Shown here one piece after another: positions 26,142 to 35,826 of a stretch of DNA of 64,000 nucleotides. Source of the stretch: Corynebacterium provencense. Its GTDB lineage: Bacteria > Actinomycetota > Actinomycetes > Mycobacteriales > Mycobacteriaceae. Below the pieces are notes generated by a model. The model did no database searches. It was not told the DNA's origin and worked only from the letters and a program-made list of their open reading frames with translations. The stretch is from the NCBI GenBank assembly GCA_900049755.1, contig LT160593.1, forward strand, positions 994,928 to 1,058,927, given 5' to 3'. Position 1 is the first letter of the stretch, and each line of letters begins with the position of its first letter. The position numbers and the translations under genes were made by a program.

Positions 26142-26259
26142 CAGCGACTCCTCTTCATTGTCTTCTTCTGCGGTCTTCTTCTGCGGTCTTATTCTGCGCT
26201 GGATCTTGCTGTGTCGTGCTGGGCCGTACTGTGCCGGAGCCCGGGTCAGGACCGTCCGC
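26142..26259. repeat. Short intergenic repeat of CTTCTTCTGCGGT units
   Basis: The gap between tmsA and tmsB contains the unit TCTTCTTCTGCGG twice in tandem and a degenerate third copy. No promoter motif is clear. Confidence 0.4.
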
Positions 26260-27780
26260 TCAAACGCCCCGGACCGTCTTCTCGTACAGTCCGGGGAACC
26301 GGCCGTCCGGGTCGTAGACGTCCTTCAGCTTTCCCGGAAGGTCACCGCCGTACAGCGCGGCGAACTGCTCAGGGGTGTAGAACGCCTCCGAGTACAGGGA
26401 CTTGTGCCCGCCGAGACCGGCGACAACCCGCTCGATCTCCCGGTTGAAGGCACCCGGCGCCGCGTCAGGGCCGGTGAGGTCGGCGGGGACCGAGGACCAG
26501 AACCCCACGTTGACCCAGGTCGTCCCCGGGGTCAGCGGGTACAACGGCCAGGGACTTGATTCTGCGGTGTCCGTGTCCAGGACCCCGGTCCTGCCCACCA
26601 GTTCTCCGGCGTCCCCGGCCAGACGGATCGGGCACAACCACACCGGCTCAATCTCGCAGTGGGTGAAGAACCAGGTCAGGAACTCCGGCAGTTTATCCGG
26701 GGTGACCTCGATATCCTGGACCACCCTCTCGCGCGGTGGACGCCCGTGGTGAGCCTCGATCCTGTCGGCGATGTCGAACCTGCGGTCAAGTCCGATGATC
26801 TTCCAGTAGAAACTGGACCTCAGCAGATCGCGGGGCCAGAGGGTACGGACCGTGGGATTCTGGGCGCCGAAAGCCCGGTTGCACCAGAACCAGTCGATGT
26901 CCCAGCGCCAGATGTAGTCGCGGACGGTCAACCTGTCGTAGCTGACCCCCCGGGGATGCTGGAGGGAACGGTAGTAGATCCGGCCGCGGGTGTAGTCGCT
27001 CACCGGGCCCGGCTCACCGGTCTGCCTGCCCAGGGTCAGGTAGGCCTCGTCGAGGCTGAACACCACCCCGTCGAGGTAGTCGACCTGCTCACCGGCGTAC
27101 TGCCTGGTCTCACTGATCTCGGCGAGCGCACGCGACGCCGACTCCACGTCATCGAACCGGACATGCCGCAGAGCAACATACGGCTGCACCTTCTCGCACA
27201 CGATCTTCAGCCGCACCGCGTACCCCAGCGACCCGTACGAGTTCGGGAAACCACGGTAGAGGTCGGTGTTCCGGGTCGGCGAGCAGGTGAGGATCTCACC
27301 GGTTCCGGTGAGCACGTCCATCTCCCGGACCGCCTCGTGCGGCAGGCCGTTACGGAAACTCGTGGACTCCACCCCCATCCCGGTCACCGCCCCTCCGAGA
27401 GTGATGGTCTTCAGCTGCGGGACGACCGTGGGGGCCAGGCCGTAGGGCAGGAGCGTGTCCACCAGATCCTCGTAGGTGCACATTCCCTGGACGTCCGCGG
27501 TGCAGTTCACCGGGTCAACGGCGATGACACCGTGCAGTCCCGAGACATCGAGCCCCTCAAGATCCCCGCTGCGCCCCCTGAAGAGATTGGAGGTCTTCTT
27601 CGCCAGTCTCACCCGGCGCCCCGGGGGAACAGCGGCGAAACTGTCCTTCAGCCGGCGGACGGCCCTGTCGTGCTCGAACCAGCCCACCGGAGCCAGACTG
27701 CGCTGGTCAAGTCCATTTCCTACGTGGATGCAGTCGGTCAACCTACCGGCTATGCCGACTGCGGCGTCCTTCAGGCTCAT
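26260..27780 (-). CDS. tmsA: FAD-binding oxidoreductase, TmsA-like partner for 10-methyl fatty acid synthesis
   Basis: The 506-residue product from ATG 27780 has an N-terminal FAD-binding type-4 domain (GVIAVDPVNCTADVQGMCTY, LKTITLGGAVTGMG, GFPNSYGSLGYAVRLK). The C-terminal half matches the FAD-dependent enzymes encoded with UfaA1-type methyltransferases, where the FAD partner reduces the 10-methylene intermediate to the 10-methyl chain. The pairing with the methyltransferase gene is the main evidence. Its start is 31 bp from the divergent hrpB start. Confidence 0.8.
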   Translation of the reverse strand: MSLKDAAVGIAGRLTDCIHVGNGLDQRSLAPVGWFEHDRAVRRLKDSFAAVPPGRRVRLAKKTSNLFRGRSGDLEGLDVSGLHGVIAVDPVNCTADVQGMCTYEDLVDTLLPYGLAPTVVPQLKTITLGGAVTGMGVESTSFRNGLPHEAVREMDVLTGTGEILTCSPTRNTDLYRGFPNSYGSLGYAVRLKIVCEKVQPYVALRHVRFDDVESASRALAEISETRQYAGEQVDYLDGVVFSLDEAYLTLGRQTGEPGPVSDYTRGRIYYRSLQHPRGVSYDRLTVRDYIWRWDIDWFWCNRAFGAQNPTVRTLWPRDLLRSSFYWKIIGLDRRFDIADRIEAHHGRPPRERVVQDIEVTPDKLPEFLTWFFTHCEIEPVWLCPIRLAGDAGELVGRTGVLDTDTAESSPWPLYPLTPGTTWVNVGFWSSVPADLTGPDAAPGAFNREIERVVAGLGGHKSLYSEAFYTPEQFAALYGGDLPGKLKDVYDPDGRFPGLYEKTVRGV

Positions 27781-27811
27781 GGAGAGCAACTGTAGTCCTA
27801 CCCTGGACGGC

Positions 27812-30415
27812 ATGCCTGTGATGCCCGAACTTCCTTTCAGCGCCGGACGACGTCCTCTCATGGAGGCCCTGTCCGCCCGCGGAACAGCTGTCGTCCAGGC
27901 CCCTCCCGGAACCGGCAAGACGACACTGGCCCCCCAGTACGTGCTGGAGTTCCTCCGGGACGCCGGCAGAACCGGGCGCGTCATCGTCCCCCAGCCCCGC
28001 CGCGTCGCCGCCCGCTCCTCGGCCGCCCGTATCGCGGCCCTGCGGGGGTCGAAGACCGGTGGGGAGGTCGGCTACACCGTCCGCGGTGACCGGAAAGTCT
28101 CCGCCGGCACACTGATCGAGATGGTCACGCCGGGAGTCCTGCTGCGCCGCCTGCTCTCCGACCCTGACCTCGACGGGGTCGACGCCGTGGTCATCGACGA
28201 GATCCACGAACGCCACCTGGAATCTGACCTGGTGTTCGGCATGCTCGCCCAGCTGCGGGAACTGCGCGGCGACCTCGGTGACGACCTCGTCGTCGTCGCC
28301 ATGTCCGCCACCCTCGACGCCGCACAATTCGCCGGACTGCTCGGCGGGGCCGACGGGCCGGCACCGCTGGTCGACGCCCCCTCCCCCGTCCACCCGTTGG
28401 AGATGCACTATGCGACGTCCCGGGACTCCGTCACCAACCGGGACCGCCGGGACCGCCGCGCGGTGGAGGACCTGGTGACCGCCACCGTCCGTCGCGCCCT
28501 CGCGGAGACGGCACCCGGTGCGAACGGCACGGGCGGCACAGGCGGCACAGGCGGTGATGTGCTCGTCTTCGTGCCCACCATCCGGGGCACGCAGACGGTG
28601 GCCTCCGCACTGTCCCGGGACGGAGTGGACGCCGTTGCCCTCCACGGGCGACTGACCCCCGCCGAACAGGCACGCATAGTCAGCGGCCGCAGCGGTGACG
28701 GGAACCACGGAGGCGGGGACGGACCACGTCGCGTGGTCGTGGCCACCGACGTCGCGGAATCCTCGCTGACCGTCCCCGGCGTCCGCGTGGTCGTGGACTC
28801 CTGCCTGTCACGGGTGTCCCGGCGCGACACCACCCGCGGAATGTCGGTCCTGGTCACCGAGACCGCCTCACAGGCGTCGATGACCCAGCGCGCCGGACGC
28901 GCCGGACGTGAGGGCCCGGGCACCGTATACCGGTGTCTCACCGCCGCGGAGTATTCCAGAGCCCCGGTCGCGTCCCCGCCGGCAGTCCTGACCAGTGACC
29001 TCACCGCCGCGATGCTCGACGTCGCCTGCTGGGGCTCACCGGGAGGGACAGACCTGCCGCTGCCGGACCCCTTCCCCGCCCCCGCCGCAGAAGCCGCCGC
29101 AGAAACGCTGCGGAGCCTCGGTGCCCTCGACTCCTCCGGTGCGGTCACCGGGTACGGACGCCGGCTCGCGGAGATCCCTGCCGACCCCCGGCTGGCGCGG
29201 GGCGGACTCGTGGCCTCACGACGGGTCAGCACCGGCACCGTCGCCAAGGTTCTCGCCGTACTCGACGGAGGAGCCGGACCGGTCGACGACCTGACCCGGA
29301 ATCTGCCTTCCGCGAAAGACCCGGTGGTCGCCAGGTTCCGCAGAATCCTGGAGGACGCCGCGACGCAGGGCGGGCGCACAGGGAGCAGCCTGCACGGTAC
29401 CGACGCTGTCGCATACACCCTGGCGTGTTCCTTCCCCGGACTCATCGCCCACCGCGTCGACGACAGGGAAGACGGTGGCGGCCGAAGCAGCAGTGGCAGC
29501 CGGGGCAGCCGGGGCGCCGGACCGAATTCTCCCGGGTCCCACGGTCAGCGCTATCTCACAGTCTCCGGCACCGGCGCCGTGTGGCGCGACGCCGGGGGCA
29601 CCGGGGCCCCGGAATGGATCGCCGTCGCCGACATCACCGGGGCGTCCACCCGCTCCACCGACGGCACCGGAGCAGTCATCCTCGCCGCCGTCCCGCTGAC
29701 GGAATCGCTCGCCTTCGAGGCAGCGGCACCGCTACTTCACGACGAGGTGACCTGCACCTGGACTCCGGGAGGCCCTTCCGGCAGGCTCAGCGCACGTCGT
29801 GTCCGTGGGCTGGGGGCGGTGGAACTGGCGTCCACCCCCGTGTCCGTGAAGGATCTGGCCGCCGGGGAACGGGAGAAGGCGGTGCGCGCCGGGCTGGCCC
29901 GGCACGGACCGGGCGTCCTGGAGTGGTCGTCCAACGCCGCCGAACTCCGTCGGCGTATCCAGTACCTGCATGACCGGCAGGTCGAAGGCTACCCGGATGT
30001 GGCGGACTCCGGCGGAGCTGTGCAGCTCACCGAGTTCGTCGTCCCCGACCTGGCGGCAGGACGCCGTCCGGACCTGGCCGGACTTCTCCGCGGACTGGTC
30101 CCGTGGAACCGGCACCTCGACACTGATGCACCGACCACTCTCACACTGCCTTCGGGCCGCACGGTCCGGCTGCGGTACCCGGACGTCGGGTCAGGTGGCC
30201 CGGTGGTCGTGGTGACGAAACTGCAGGACTGTTTCGGTCTGGAGGCGTCTCCGGAGATCGCCGGGCGTCGGGTGCAGTTCCAGCTGACCTCACCGGCGCA
30301 ACGGCCGCTGGCGGTCACCGATGACCTGGCCAGTTTCTGGGCCGGTCCCTACCACCAGGTCCGTTCGGAGATGCGGGGCCGCTACCCGAAGCACGCCTGG
30401 CCCGAGAATCCGTGA
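27812..30415 (+). CDS. hrpB: ATP-dependent helicase HrpB
   Basis: A DEAH/RHA-type helicase of 867 residues. The Walker A is PPGTGKTT (31-38), Walker B is DEIH (129-132), motif III is MSATLD, and motif VI is QRAGRAGRE. The C-terminal HrpB-specific domain is present, ending near HAWPENP. Its biological role in bacteria is poorly defined; RNA remodelling is usually assumed. Gly-rich linkers near 245 and 555 are insertions in loops. The frame extends upstream of 27812 but only as antisense to tmsA, so ATG 27812 was chosen. Confidence 0.92.
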   Translation: MPVMPELPFSAGRRPLMEALSARGTAVVQAPPGTGKTTLAPQYVLEFLRDAGRTGRVIVPQPRRVAARSSAARIAALRGSKTGGEVGYTVRGDRKVSAGTLIEMVTPGVLLRRLLSDPDLDGVDAVVIDEIHERHLESDLVFGMLAQLRELRGDLGDDLVVVAMSATLDAAQFAGLLGGADGPAPLVDAPSPVHPLEMHYATSRDSVTNRDRRDRRAVEDLVTATVRRALAETAPGANGTGGTGGTGGDVLVFVPTIRGTQTVASALSRDGVDAVALHGRLTPAEQARIVSGRSGDGNHGGGDGPRRVVVATDVAESSLTVPGVRVVVDSCLSRVSRRDTTRGMSVLVTETASQASMTQRAGRAGREGPGTVYRCLTAAEYSRAPVASPPAVLTSDLTAAMLDVACWGSPGGTDLPLPDPFPAPAAEAAAETLRSLGALDSSGAVTGYGRRLAEIPADPRLARGGLVASRRVSTGTVAKVLAVLDGGAGPVDDLTRNLPSAKDPVVARFRRILEDAATQGGRTGSSLHGTDAVAYTLACSFPGLIAHRVDDREDGGGRSSSGSRGSRGAGPNSPGSHGQRYLTVSGTGAVWRDAGGTGAPEWIAVADITGASTRSTDGTGAVILAAVPLTESLAFEAAAPLLHDEVTCTWTPGGPSGRLSARRVRGLGAVELASTPVSVKDLAAGEREKAVRAGLARHGPGVLEWSSNAAELRRRIQYLHDRQVEGYPDVADSGGAVQLTEFVVPDLAAGRRPDLAGLLRGLVPWNRHLDTDAPTTLTLPSGRTVRLRYPDVGSGGPVVVVTKLQDCFGLEASPEIAGRRVQFQLTSPAQRPLAVTDDLASFWAGPYHQVRSEMRGRYPKHAWPENP

Positions 30416-30590
30416 GCAGACCCGGATCACCGCTGAAACCTGCGCGAAATGCGACGGTGCAATACTCTGTCCGGTCAGAGGTGGACAGCCGGACGCTATA
30501 CGGCCCGGAAGGAACTCAGAAGAGCACGATTCGATCCGGGCGCCCGGACCCAGGCGGCCGGTCCACCGAGAGTCACCAGGAGATCCACCC

Positions 30591-31178
30591 GTGACTACTG
30601 CACAGACAACTGAACAGTTCACTATCACCGTCAACGGAGTGACTCTCCGTGGCGGAGGAGACCGGGGCGTCCACACCAACGCGTTGGACGCCCTGCGCGA
30701 CCACGGCCTCACCGGTTGCAAGGAAGGCTGCGCCGAAGGCGAGTGCGGCGCCTGCGCGGTGATGGTCGCGCGCCCCGACGGTCCTTCCGGCGAGCGGACC
30801 CGCTGGGTGCCGGTCAATGCATGTCTCATCCCCGCCGCCGCACTCGACGGCCAGGAGGTCGTCACCGCCGAGGGGCTGGGGACGCCGGACTGCCTGCACC
30901 CGGTGCAGGAGGAGATGGCCCGTGCCGGCGGTTCCCAGTGCGGATACTGCACACCGGGGTTCGTCTGTTCGATGGCGGCCGAGTACTACCGCCCGGACCC
31001 GGAGAAGCCCTTTGACCTGCATTCCCTGTCGGGCAACCTGTGCCGTTGCACGGGCTACCGGCCGATCCGGGACGCCGCGCTCGCCCTGGGCACCCCGGAC
31101 ATGTCCGCGGCACGGCATGTCTCTTATAGCGCGACCGTCCCGCCCCGGCGCCGGTGGGCACGGACGTCGTCTCGGTGA
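30591..31178 (+). CDS. xdhA: Xanthine dehydrogenase XdhA, N-terminal [2Fe-2S] part (frame broken at its end)
   Basis: The GTG at 30591 has an AGGAG site. The 195 residues contain both iron-sulfur clusters of molybdenum hydroxylases: plant-type ferredoxin Cys at 43, 47, 52, 55 and 78, and the helical domain Cys at 117, 120, 151 and 153 (CGYC, CRC). The last 25 residues after LALGTPD are not family-like and begin at the adapter-like remnant at 31118. XdhA proteins that partner this XdhB type normally continue into an FAD domain, and that domain is in the next frame. The true gene is probably a single fused xdhA of about 490 codons. Confidence 0.88.
   Translation: MTTAQTTEQFTITVNGVTLRGGGDRGVHTNALDALRDHGLTGCKEGCAEGECGACAVMVARPDGPSGERTRWVPVNACLIPAAALDGQEVVTAEGLGTPDCLHPVQEEMARAGGSQCGYCTPGFVCSMAAEYYRPDPEKPFDLHSLSGNLCRCTGYRPIRDAALALGTPDMSAARHVSYSATVPPRRRWARTSSR
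31118..31128. other. Possible residual Tn5/Nextera adapter fragment
   Basis: TGTCTCTTATA is 11 bp of the mosaic-end sequence and sits exactly where the xdhA reading frame breaks; it also creates the TAG that closes the FAD frame upstream. Chance cannot be excluded for so short a match, but its location and AT-richness are suspicious. Confidence 0.6.
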
Positions 31179-32110
31179 CCGCGACCGGTGGCACGGCCAG
31201 GTTCCGGCGTCCGATGTCCCTCGGTGAGGCTCTCACGATCCTGCGGGACGAACCTGACGTCACCGTGGTCGCCGGTTCCACCGACCACGGCGTCCTGGTG
31301 AACATCAGGGCCCTGCGCCCCGGCAATGTCATCGCCGTCGACAGGATCCCGGAACTGCGTGGTGTCACCAGGCGCAGCACCGCCGACGGTGAGTTCATCG
31401 AGATCGGTGCCGCGCAGACACTCACCGAGATCGAGCGGGAGCTCGGGCAGGCGGTGCCGTTGCTGGGTGCACTGCTCCCGCAGTTCGCCTCCCGTCTGAT
31501 CCGCAACAGTGCGACCATCGGCGGCAACCTCGGCACCGGATCCCCGATCGGGGACACTCCACCGGCGCTGCTGGCCCTGGAGGCGTCGCTGGTGCTGGCC
31601 TCCGCCGACTCGGAGCGTGTGGTTCCGTTGTCGGAGTACTTCACCGGTTACCGGCAGTCGGTGAGACGGGCCGACGAGCTCATCGCCGCGGTACGGATCC
31701 CTCTTCCGCTGTCACCGCTCACCGCATTCCACAAGATCGCCAAGCGTCGGTTCGACGACATCTCCTCGGTCGCTGTCGGATACGCGGTGACCGTGACGGA
31801 CGGCACCGTGTCGAAGGCGAGGATCGGGTTGGGAGGTGTCGCCGCCACGCCGCTGCGCGCCTACGCCACCGAGAGTTTCCTCGAGGGGTCCCCGTGGTCG
31901 GCGGACACGGTCGCGGCCGCAGCGGAGATCCTGCGGTCGGAGGGCACGCCCATGTCGGACCACCGTGCCAGTGCCGCCTACCGTTCGGCGGTGCTCGGCA
32001 CTTCTCTGGAACGTTTCTACGCCGAGAAGTCCGGTACGGACGGTACGGACGGACCTGGCGGACCGGGCGGACCGGGTGACGCAGACGGGCTTCAGGAGGT
32101 GCGGTCATGA
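31154..32110 (+). CDS. xdhA: Xanthine dehydrogenase XdhA, C-terminal FAD-binding part
   Basis: This 318-residue frame is a complete CO-dehydrogenase-flavoprotein-type FAD domain: VTVVAGSTDHGVLVN, NSATIGGNLGTGSPIGD and the C-terminal domain with KARIGLGGVAATPLRA. Upstream in the same frame the linker RPAPAPV precedes the annotated GTG, as in fused XdhA proteins, until the TAG at 31127. It overlaps xdhB by ATGA, so translation is coupled in the operon. Electrons pass from Mo via Fe-S to FAD and NAD. Confidence 0.88.
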   Translation: MGTDVVSVTATGGTARFRRPMSLGEALTILRDEPDVTVVAGSTDHGVLVNIRALRPGNVIAVDRIPELRGVTRRSTADGEFIEIGAAQTLTEIERELGQAVPLLGALLPQFASRLIRNSATIGGNLGTGSPIGDTPPALLALEASLVLASADSERVVPLSEYFTGYRQSVRRADELIAAVRIPLPLSPLTAFHKIAKRRFDDISSVAVGYAVTVTDGTVSKARIGLGGVAATPLRAYATESFLEGSPWSADTVAAAAEILRSEGTPMSDHRASAAYRSAVLGTSLERFYAEKSGTDGTDGPGGPGGPGDADGLQEVRS

Positions 32111-34539
32111 GTTCCCTGTCACAGCGTCCCGCTGACCCGGTGGTCGGCGAGTCCCACGCACACGAGTCCGCCGCCCTCCACGTCACCGGCACCGCCCTGT
32201 ACACCGACGACCTGATCAACCGTTACCCGGGTATCCTGCACGCCTGCCCGGTCGGGTCCCCGCACGCCCACGCCCGGATCACCGGACTGCGGGTGGACGC
32301 CGCTCTCGGCGTCCCCGGGGTGGTCCGGGTACTGACCTCCGCCGATGTCCCCGGGGTTAACGACGCCGGGACAAAACATGACGAGCCGCTGTTCCCCGTG
32401 GCACCGCCTGCGGACCGCCCCGGTACCCCCGGCGGAGAGGTCATGTTCGTCGGGCACGCGGTCTGCTGGGTCCTCGCCGAAAGCCTGGAGGCGGCCAGGG
32501 AAGGTGCCGCCGCGGTCGAGGTGGACTATGAACCCCTGCCGGCGGTGCTGACCCTCACCGACGCGATAGCCCGGGGGAGTTTCCACGGTGCCCGGCCCAC
32601 CATGCTGCGGGGGGACGCCGCGTCCGCGCTCAGGACCGCGGCGTCCGACCCCTGTCAGCGCGTCATGTCCGGGACTTTCGAGTTCTCCGGCCAGGAGCAC
32701 TTCTACCTGGAGACCCAGGCGTCCGTCGCCGTGGTCGACGAGTCGGGGCAGATCTTCATCCAGTGCTCCACCCAGCATCCCACCGAAACCCAGGACATCG
32801 TCAGTCACGTCCTCGGAATCCCGGCGAACGCGGTCACCGTGCAGTCCCTCCGGATGGGCGGTGGTTTCGGCGGCAAGGAGATGCAGCCCCACGGTTACGC
32901 GGCCGTTGCAGCACTCGGCGCGGTGCTCACCGGTCGTCCGGTGAGGGTCCGGCTGTCACGGGCCCAGGACATGGTGATGACGGGCAAGCGTCACGGTTTC
33001 CACTCCACCTGGACAGTCGGCTACACCGACGAGGGCCGGCTCACCGCCCTTGACGTGACCCTGACCGCGGACGGCGGGTGGTCGCTCGACCTGTCCGAGC
33101 CGGTGCTGGCCCGCGCGATGTGCCACATCGACAACGCCTACCGGATCCCGGACATCGCGGTCCACGGGCGTATCGCCCTGTGCCACCGGACGTCGCAGAC
33201 CGCCTTCCGGGGTTTCGGCGGACCACAGGGGATGATCGTCATCGAGGACATCATGGGCAGGATCGCCCAGGACCTCGGTCTGCCTGCCCGGGAGGTCCGC
33301 CGCAGGAATTTCTACCGCAGCGGCGACCGCACCCCCTACGACATGCCGGTGCGTCACCCCGAACGCCTGGAGGCGGCCTGGGACCAGGTCCTCGACCATG
33401 CGGACGTGGTCGCCCGGGAGGCGGAGATCGAGGCCTTCAACGCCACCCACCGGGACCGGAAGCGTGCCCTGGCGATGACCCCGGTGAAGTTCGGCATCTC
33501 CTTCAACCTCACCGCGTTCAACCAGGGCGGGGCTCTGGTGCTGGTCTACAAGGACGGGTCGGTGCTGGTCAACCACGGCGGTACCGAGATGGGCCAGGGC
33601 CTGCACACGAAGATGATGCAGGTCGCGGCGACAACCCTCGGGGTTCCTCTGTCGATGGTGCGGAGTTCTCCGACACGGACCGACAAGGTCCCGAACACGT
33701 CCGCGACGGCGGCGAGTTCCGGGGCCGATCTCAACGGTGGTGCGGTGAAGGACGCCTGCGGGCAGATCATCTCCCGCCTGCGCACGGTCGCGGCCTCCCG
33801 CCTGGGGGTGAACCCCGCAGACGTCCGTTTCTCCCGCGGGAGGGTCACCGCCCTGGGCGTCCCCGGTTCCCTGACCTGGGAGGAGGTCGTCGCCACCGCC
33901 TACAGTCAGCGGGTGCAGCTGTCCGCGTCCGGTTTCTACCGGACCGAGGGACTGCACTGGGACGCCTCGGTGATGCAGGGCGAACCGTTCAAGTACTTCG
34001 CCTACGGTGTCGCCGCCGCGGAGGTGGAGGTCAGCCGTTTCGACGGTTCCTGCGCACTGCGGCGGGTCGACATCGTCCACGACGTGGGGGACTCCCTGTC
34101 CCCCCTGATAGACCTCGGCCAGATCGAGGGAGGTTTCGTCCAGGGCGCCGGCTGGCTCACCCTGGAGGACCTGCGCTGGGACGACGGTTCCCATGACGGG
34201 GACCGGGGAACCGGACGCCTGACCACCGCCGGCGCCTCGACGTACAAGATTCCGTCACTGTCCGAGCTTCCCCCGGTGTTCAACATCGAACTGCTCGACA
34301 AGGCCCATGAGGAGGGGGCGGTGTACGGGTCGAAGGCTGTCGGTGAGCCGCCGTTCATGCTCGCCTTCTCCGTCCGTGAGGCGTTGCGGCAGGCGGTCGC
34401 CGCCTTCGGTGACGCGGGAGAGCCCGGCGTCGGCAGCGGCACAGTGGTGGAGCTTCCCTCCCCGGCAACCCCCGAGGCGGTGTTCTGGGCGGTTCAGCGG
34501 GTGCGCGGTCTGCGTAGCCTCCAGCCGGTGTCGTCATGA
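32107..34539 (+). CDS. xdhB: Xanthine dehydrogenase molybdopterin-binding subunit
   Basis: The 810-residue large subunit oxidises hypoxanthine and xanthine to urate. It shows the molybdopterin motifs MGGGFGGKE, QTAFRGFGGPQG (about 365), GGTEMGQGLHTK, ATAASSGADLNGGAV, and near residue 750 SKAVGEPPFML with the catalytic Glu. Length and motifs match XdhB of the XdhAB type. It overlaps xdhA and xdhC by 4 bp each. Confidence 0.95.
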   Translation: MSSLSQRPADPVVGESHAHESAALHVTGTALYTDDLINRYPGILHACPVGSPHAHARITGLRVDAALGVPGVVRVLTSADVPGVNDAGTKHDEPLFPVAPPADRPGTPGGEVMFVGHAVCWVLAESLEAAREGAAAVEVDYEPLPAVLTLTDAIARGSFHGARPTMLRGDAASALRTAASDPCQRVMSGTFEFSGQEHFYLETQASVAVVDESGQIFIQCSTQHPTETQDIVSHVLGIPANAVTVQSLRMGGGFGGKEMQPHGYAAVAALGAVLTGRPVRVRLSRAQDMVMTGKRHGFHSTWTVGYTDEGRLTALDVTLTADGGWSLDLSEPVLARAMCHIDNAYRIPDIAVHGRIALCHRTSQTAFRGFGGPQGMIVIEDIMGRIAQDLGLPAREVRRRNFYRSGDRTPYDMPVRHPERLEAAWDQVLDHADVVAREAEIEAFNATHRDRKRALAMTPVKFGISFNLTAFNQGGALVLVYKDGSVLVNHGGTEMGQGLHTKMMQVAATTLGVPLSMVRSSPTRTDKVPNTSATAASSGADLNGGAVKDACGQIISRLRTVAASRLGVNPADVRFSRGRVTALGVPGSLTWEEVVATAYSQRVQLSASGFYRTEGLHWDASVMQGEPFKYFAYGVAAAEVEVSRFDGSCALRRVDIVHDVGDSLSPLIDLGQIEGGFVQGAGWLTLEDLRWDDGSHDGDRGTGRLTTAGASTYKIPSLSELPPVFNIELLDKAHEEGAVYGSKAVGEPPFMLAFSVREALRQAVAAFGDAGEPGVGSGTVVELPSPATPEAVFWAVQRVRGLRSLQPVSS

Positions 34540-35360
34540 GCTGGATCTCCGACGCCGCCGACCTGCGCGCCCGCCGGATTCCTTCGGTGCTGGTCACCCT
34601 CGCAGCCCGCCGGGGACACGCCCCACGTGAGGCAGGTGCGAAGATGCTCGTCACCGGGTCGGAGATCTTCGGCTCCGTCGGTGGCGGCAATCTCGAGGCC
34701 GGAGCGGTCGACCGTGCCCGCGAGATGCTCGCCGCGGCGGCGTCCGGCCCGCCGGACAGTCCCCCGTCCGGGGGCCCGGAGTTCCTGGAGTTCGCGCTCA
34801 ACGAGCACGCCCCCTACGAGCACGGCCGCCAGTGCTGCGGCGGAGAGGTCACCGTGTTTCTCGAACCCCTTCCCGTCCCCCCCGCGGTGGCGGTGTTCGG
34901 CTGCGGTCATGTGGGGCTGGAACTGGCGCGCATCCTGTCCAGGCAGGACGCCGACCTGTGGTTCTGCGATTCCCGTCCCGAGGCCGTCGACGCCGTGGCC
35001 GCGGAGGTCAACGGTGCTCCGGCGTCCGTCCGCATGCGGCACAGCATGGTCCCCGAGGAGGTCGTCGACGAGCTCCCCCGGGGTTGTCATGTGGTTGTCA
35101 TGACCCACGACCACGGTGAGGACCTGCACCTGTGCCAGGCCCTGCTCACCCGGGCCCGGGCTTCGGGTGACCTGGGGTCTGTCGGCCTCATCGGGTCGTC
35201 GGCGAAGTGGGCCCGGTTCCGGATGAAGCTGGGGGACGCCGGCTTCACCGACGGGGAGATCAACAGTATCCGCTGCCCCGTGGGCATTCCCGACCTGGGA
35301 GGACGCCACCCTGCGACCATCGCCGTGAGTATCGCCGCCGACCTTCTGCAGCGCATGTGA
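34536..35360 (+). CDS. xdhC: Xanthine dehydrogenase accessory protein XdhC
   Basis: The 274-residue protein has RGHAPREAGAKMLV and GSVGGGNLE at the N-terminus and a Rossmann-like C-terminal domain with FGCGHVGLELARIL and VGLIGSSAKWARF. XdhC binds molybdenum cofactor and mediates sulfuration and insertion into XdhB. A CCGGE motif (about residue 103) may be the cofactor site. Its ATGA overlap with xdhB makes a three-gene operon. Confidence 0.93.
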   Translation: MSWISDAADLRARRIPSVLVTLAARRGHAPREAGAKMLVTGSEIFGSVGGGNLEAGAVDRAREMLAAAASGPPDSPPSGGPEFLEFALNEHAPYEHGRQCCGGEVTVFLEPLPVPPAVAVFGCGHVGLELARILSRQDADLWFCDSRPEAVDAVAAEVNGAPASVRMRHSMVPEEVVDELPRGCHVVVMTHDHGEDLHLCQALLTRARASGDLGSVGLIGSSAKWARFRMKLGDAGFTDGEINSIRCPVGIPDLGGRHPATIAVSIAADLLQRM

Positions 35361-35371
35361 CGCCCCTTATG

Positions 35372-35782
35372 TCACAGGACCCCGTCAAGCCAGTCCTCCA
35401 GGACCCTGGCGTGGGTGTGGACGGTGTCCCTGCCGGCGAAGAGAAGCACCACGTCCCGTTCGCTGAGAGTCTGTCTGAGCAGGGTGAGGATGTCGTCCAG
35501 TTCACCGGCGGAATGTCGCCCGTCGAGTTCGGTGCGGTAGGCGTCCCCGAACTGTTCCCAGGTCAGGGTTCCGTCGTGGAGTTGCCGGCGCAGTGTTGTC
35601 GACGGGGTCAGTTCCCGGGGCCAGCCGGTGAGCCGGAGGTCGGTCTTCTTCACCCCACGGGGCCACAGCCGGTCGACGAGGAACGTGGCGGCACCGTCGG
35701 GGACGCCTTCTGCGCCTTCTCCCCTGCGGGCGTCGTACACCCGGTCGATACTGAGATGACCCTGACCGTCCCTGTCTGCCAT
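35372..35782 (-). CDS. DUF488 family protein
   Basis: The 136-residue product starts MADRDGQGHLS and carries the family motifs VDRLWPRGVKK, LRLTGWPRELTPST and ending VVLLFAGRDTVHTHARVL. DUF488 proteins are small cytosolic proteins of unknown function. It converges with xdhC, 11 bp between stops. Confidence 0.82.
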   Translation of the reverse strand: MADRDGQGHLSIDRVYDARRGEGAEGVPDGAATFLVDRLWPRGVKKTDLRLTGWPRELTPSTTLRRQLHDGTLTWEQFGDAYRTELDGRHSAGELDDILTLLRQTLSERDVVLLFAGRDTVHTHARVLEDWLDGVL

Positions 35783-35826
35783 GACCCCCACGTTACGCGC
35801 GGCAGAATGCCCTGACCGGGGAGTTG

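Noticed and set aside
32119..34194. Long antisense frames across xdhB
   Set aside because: Shadows of a strongly conserved molybdopterin subunit.
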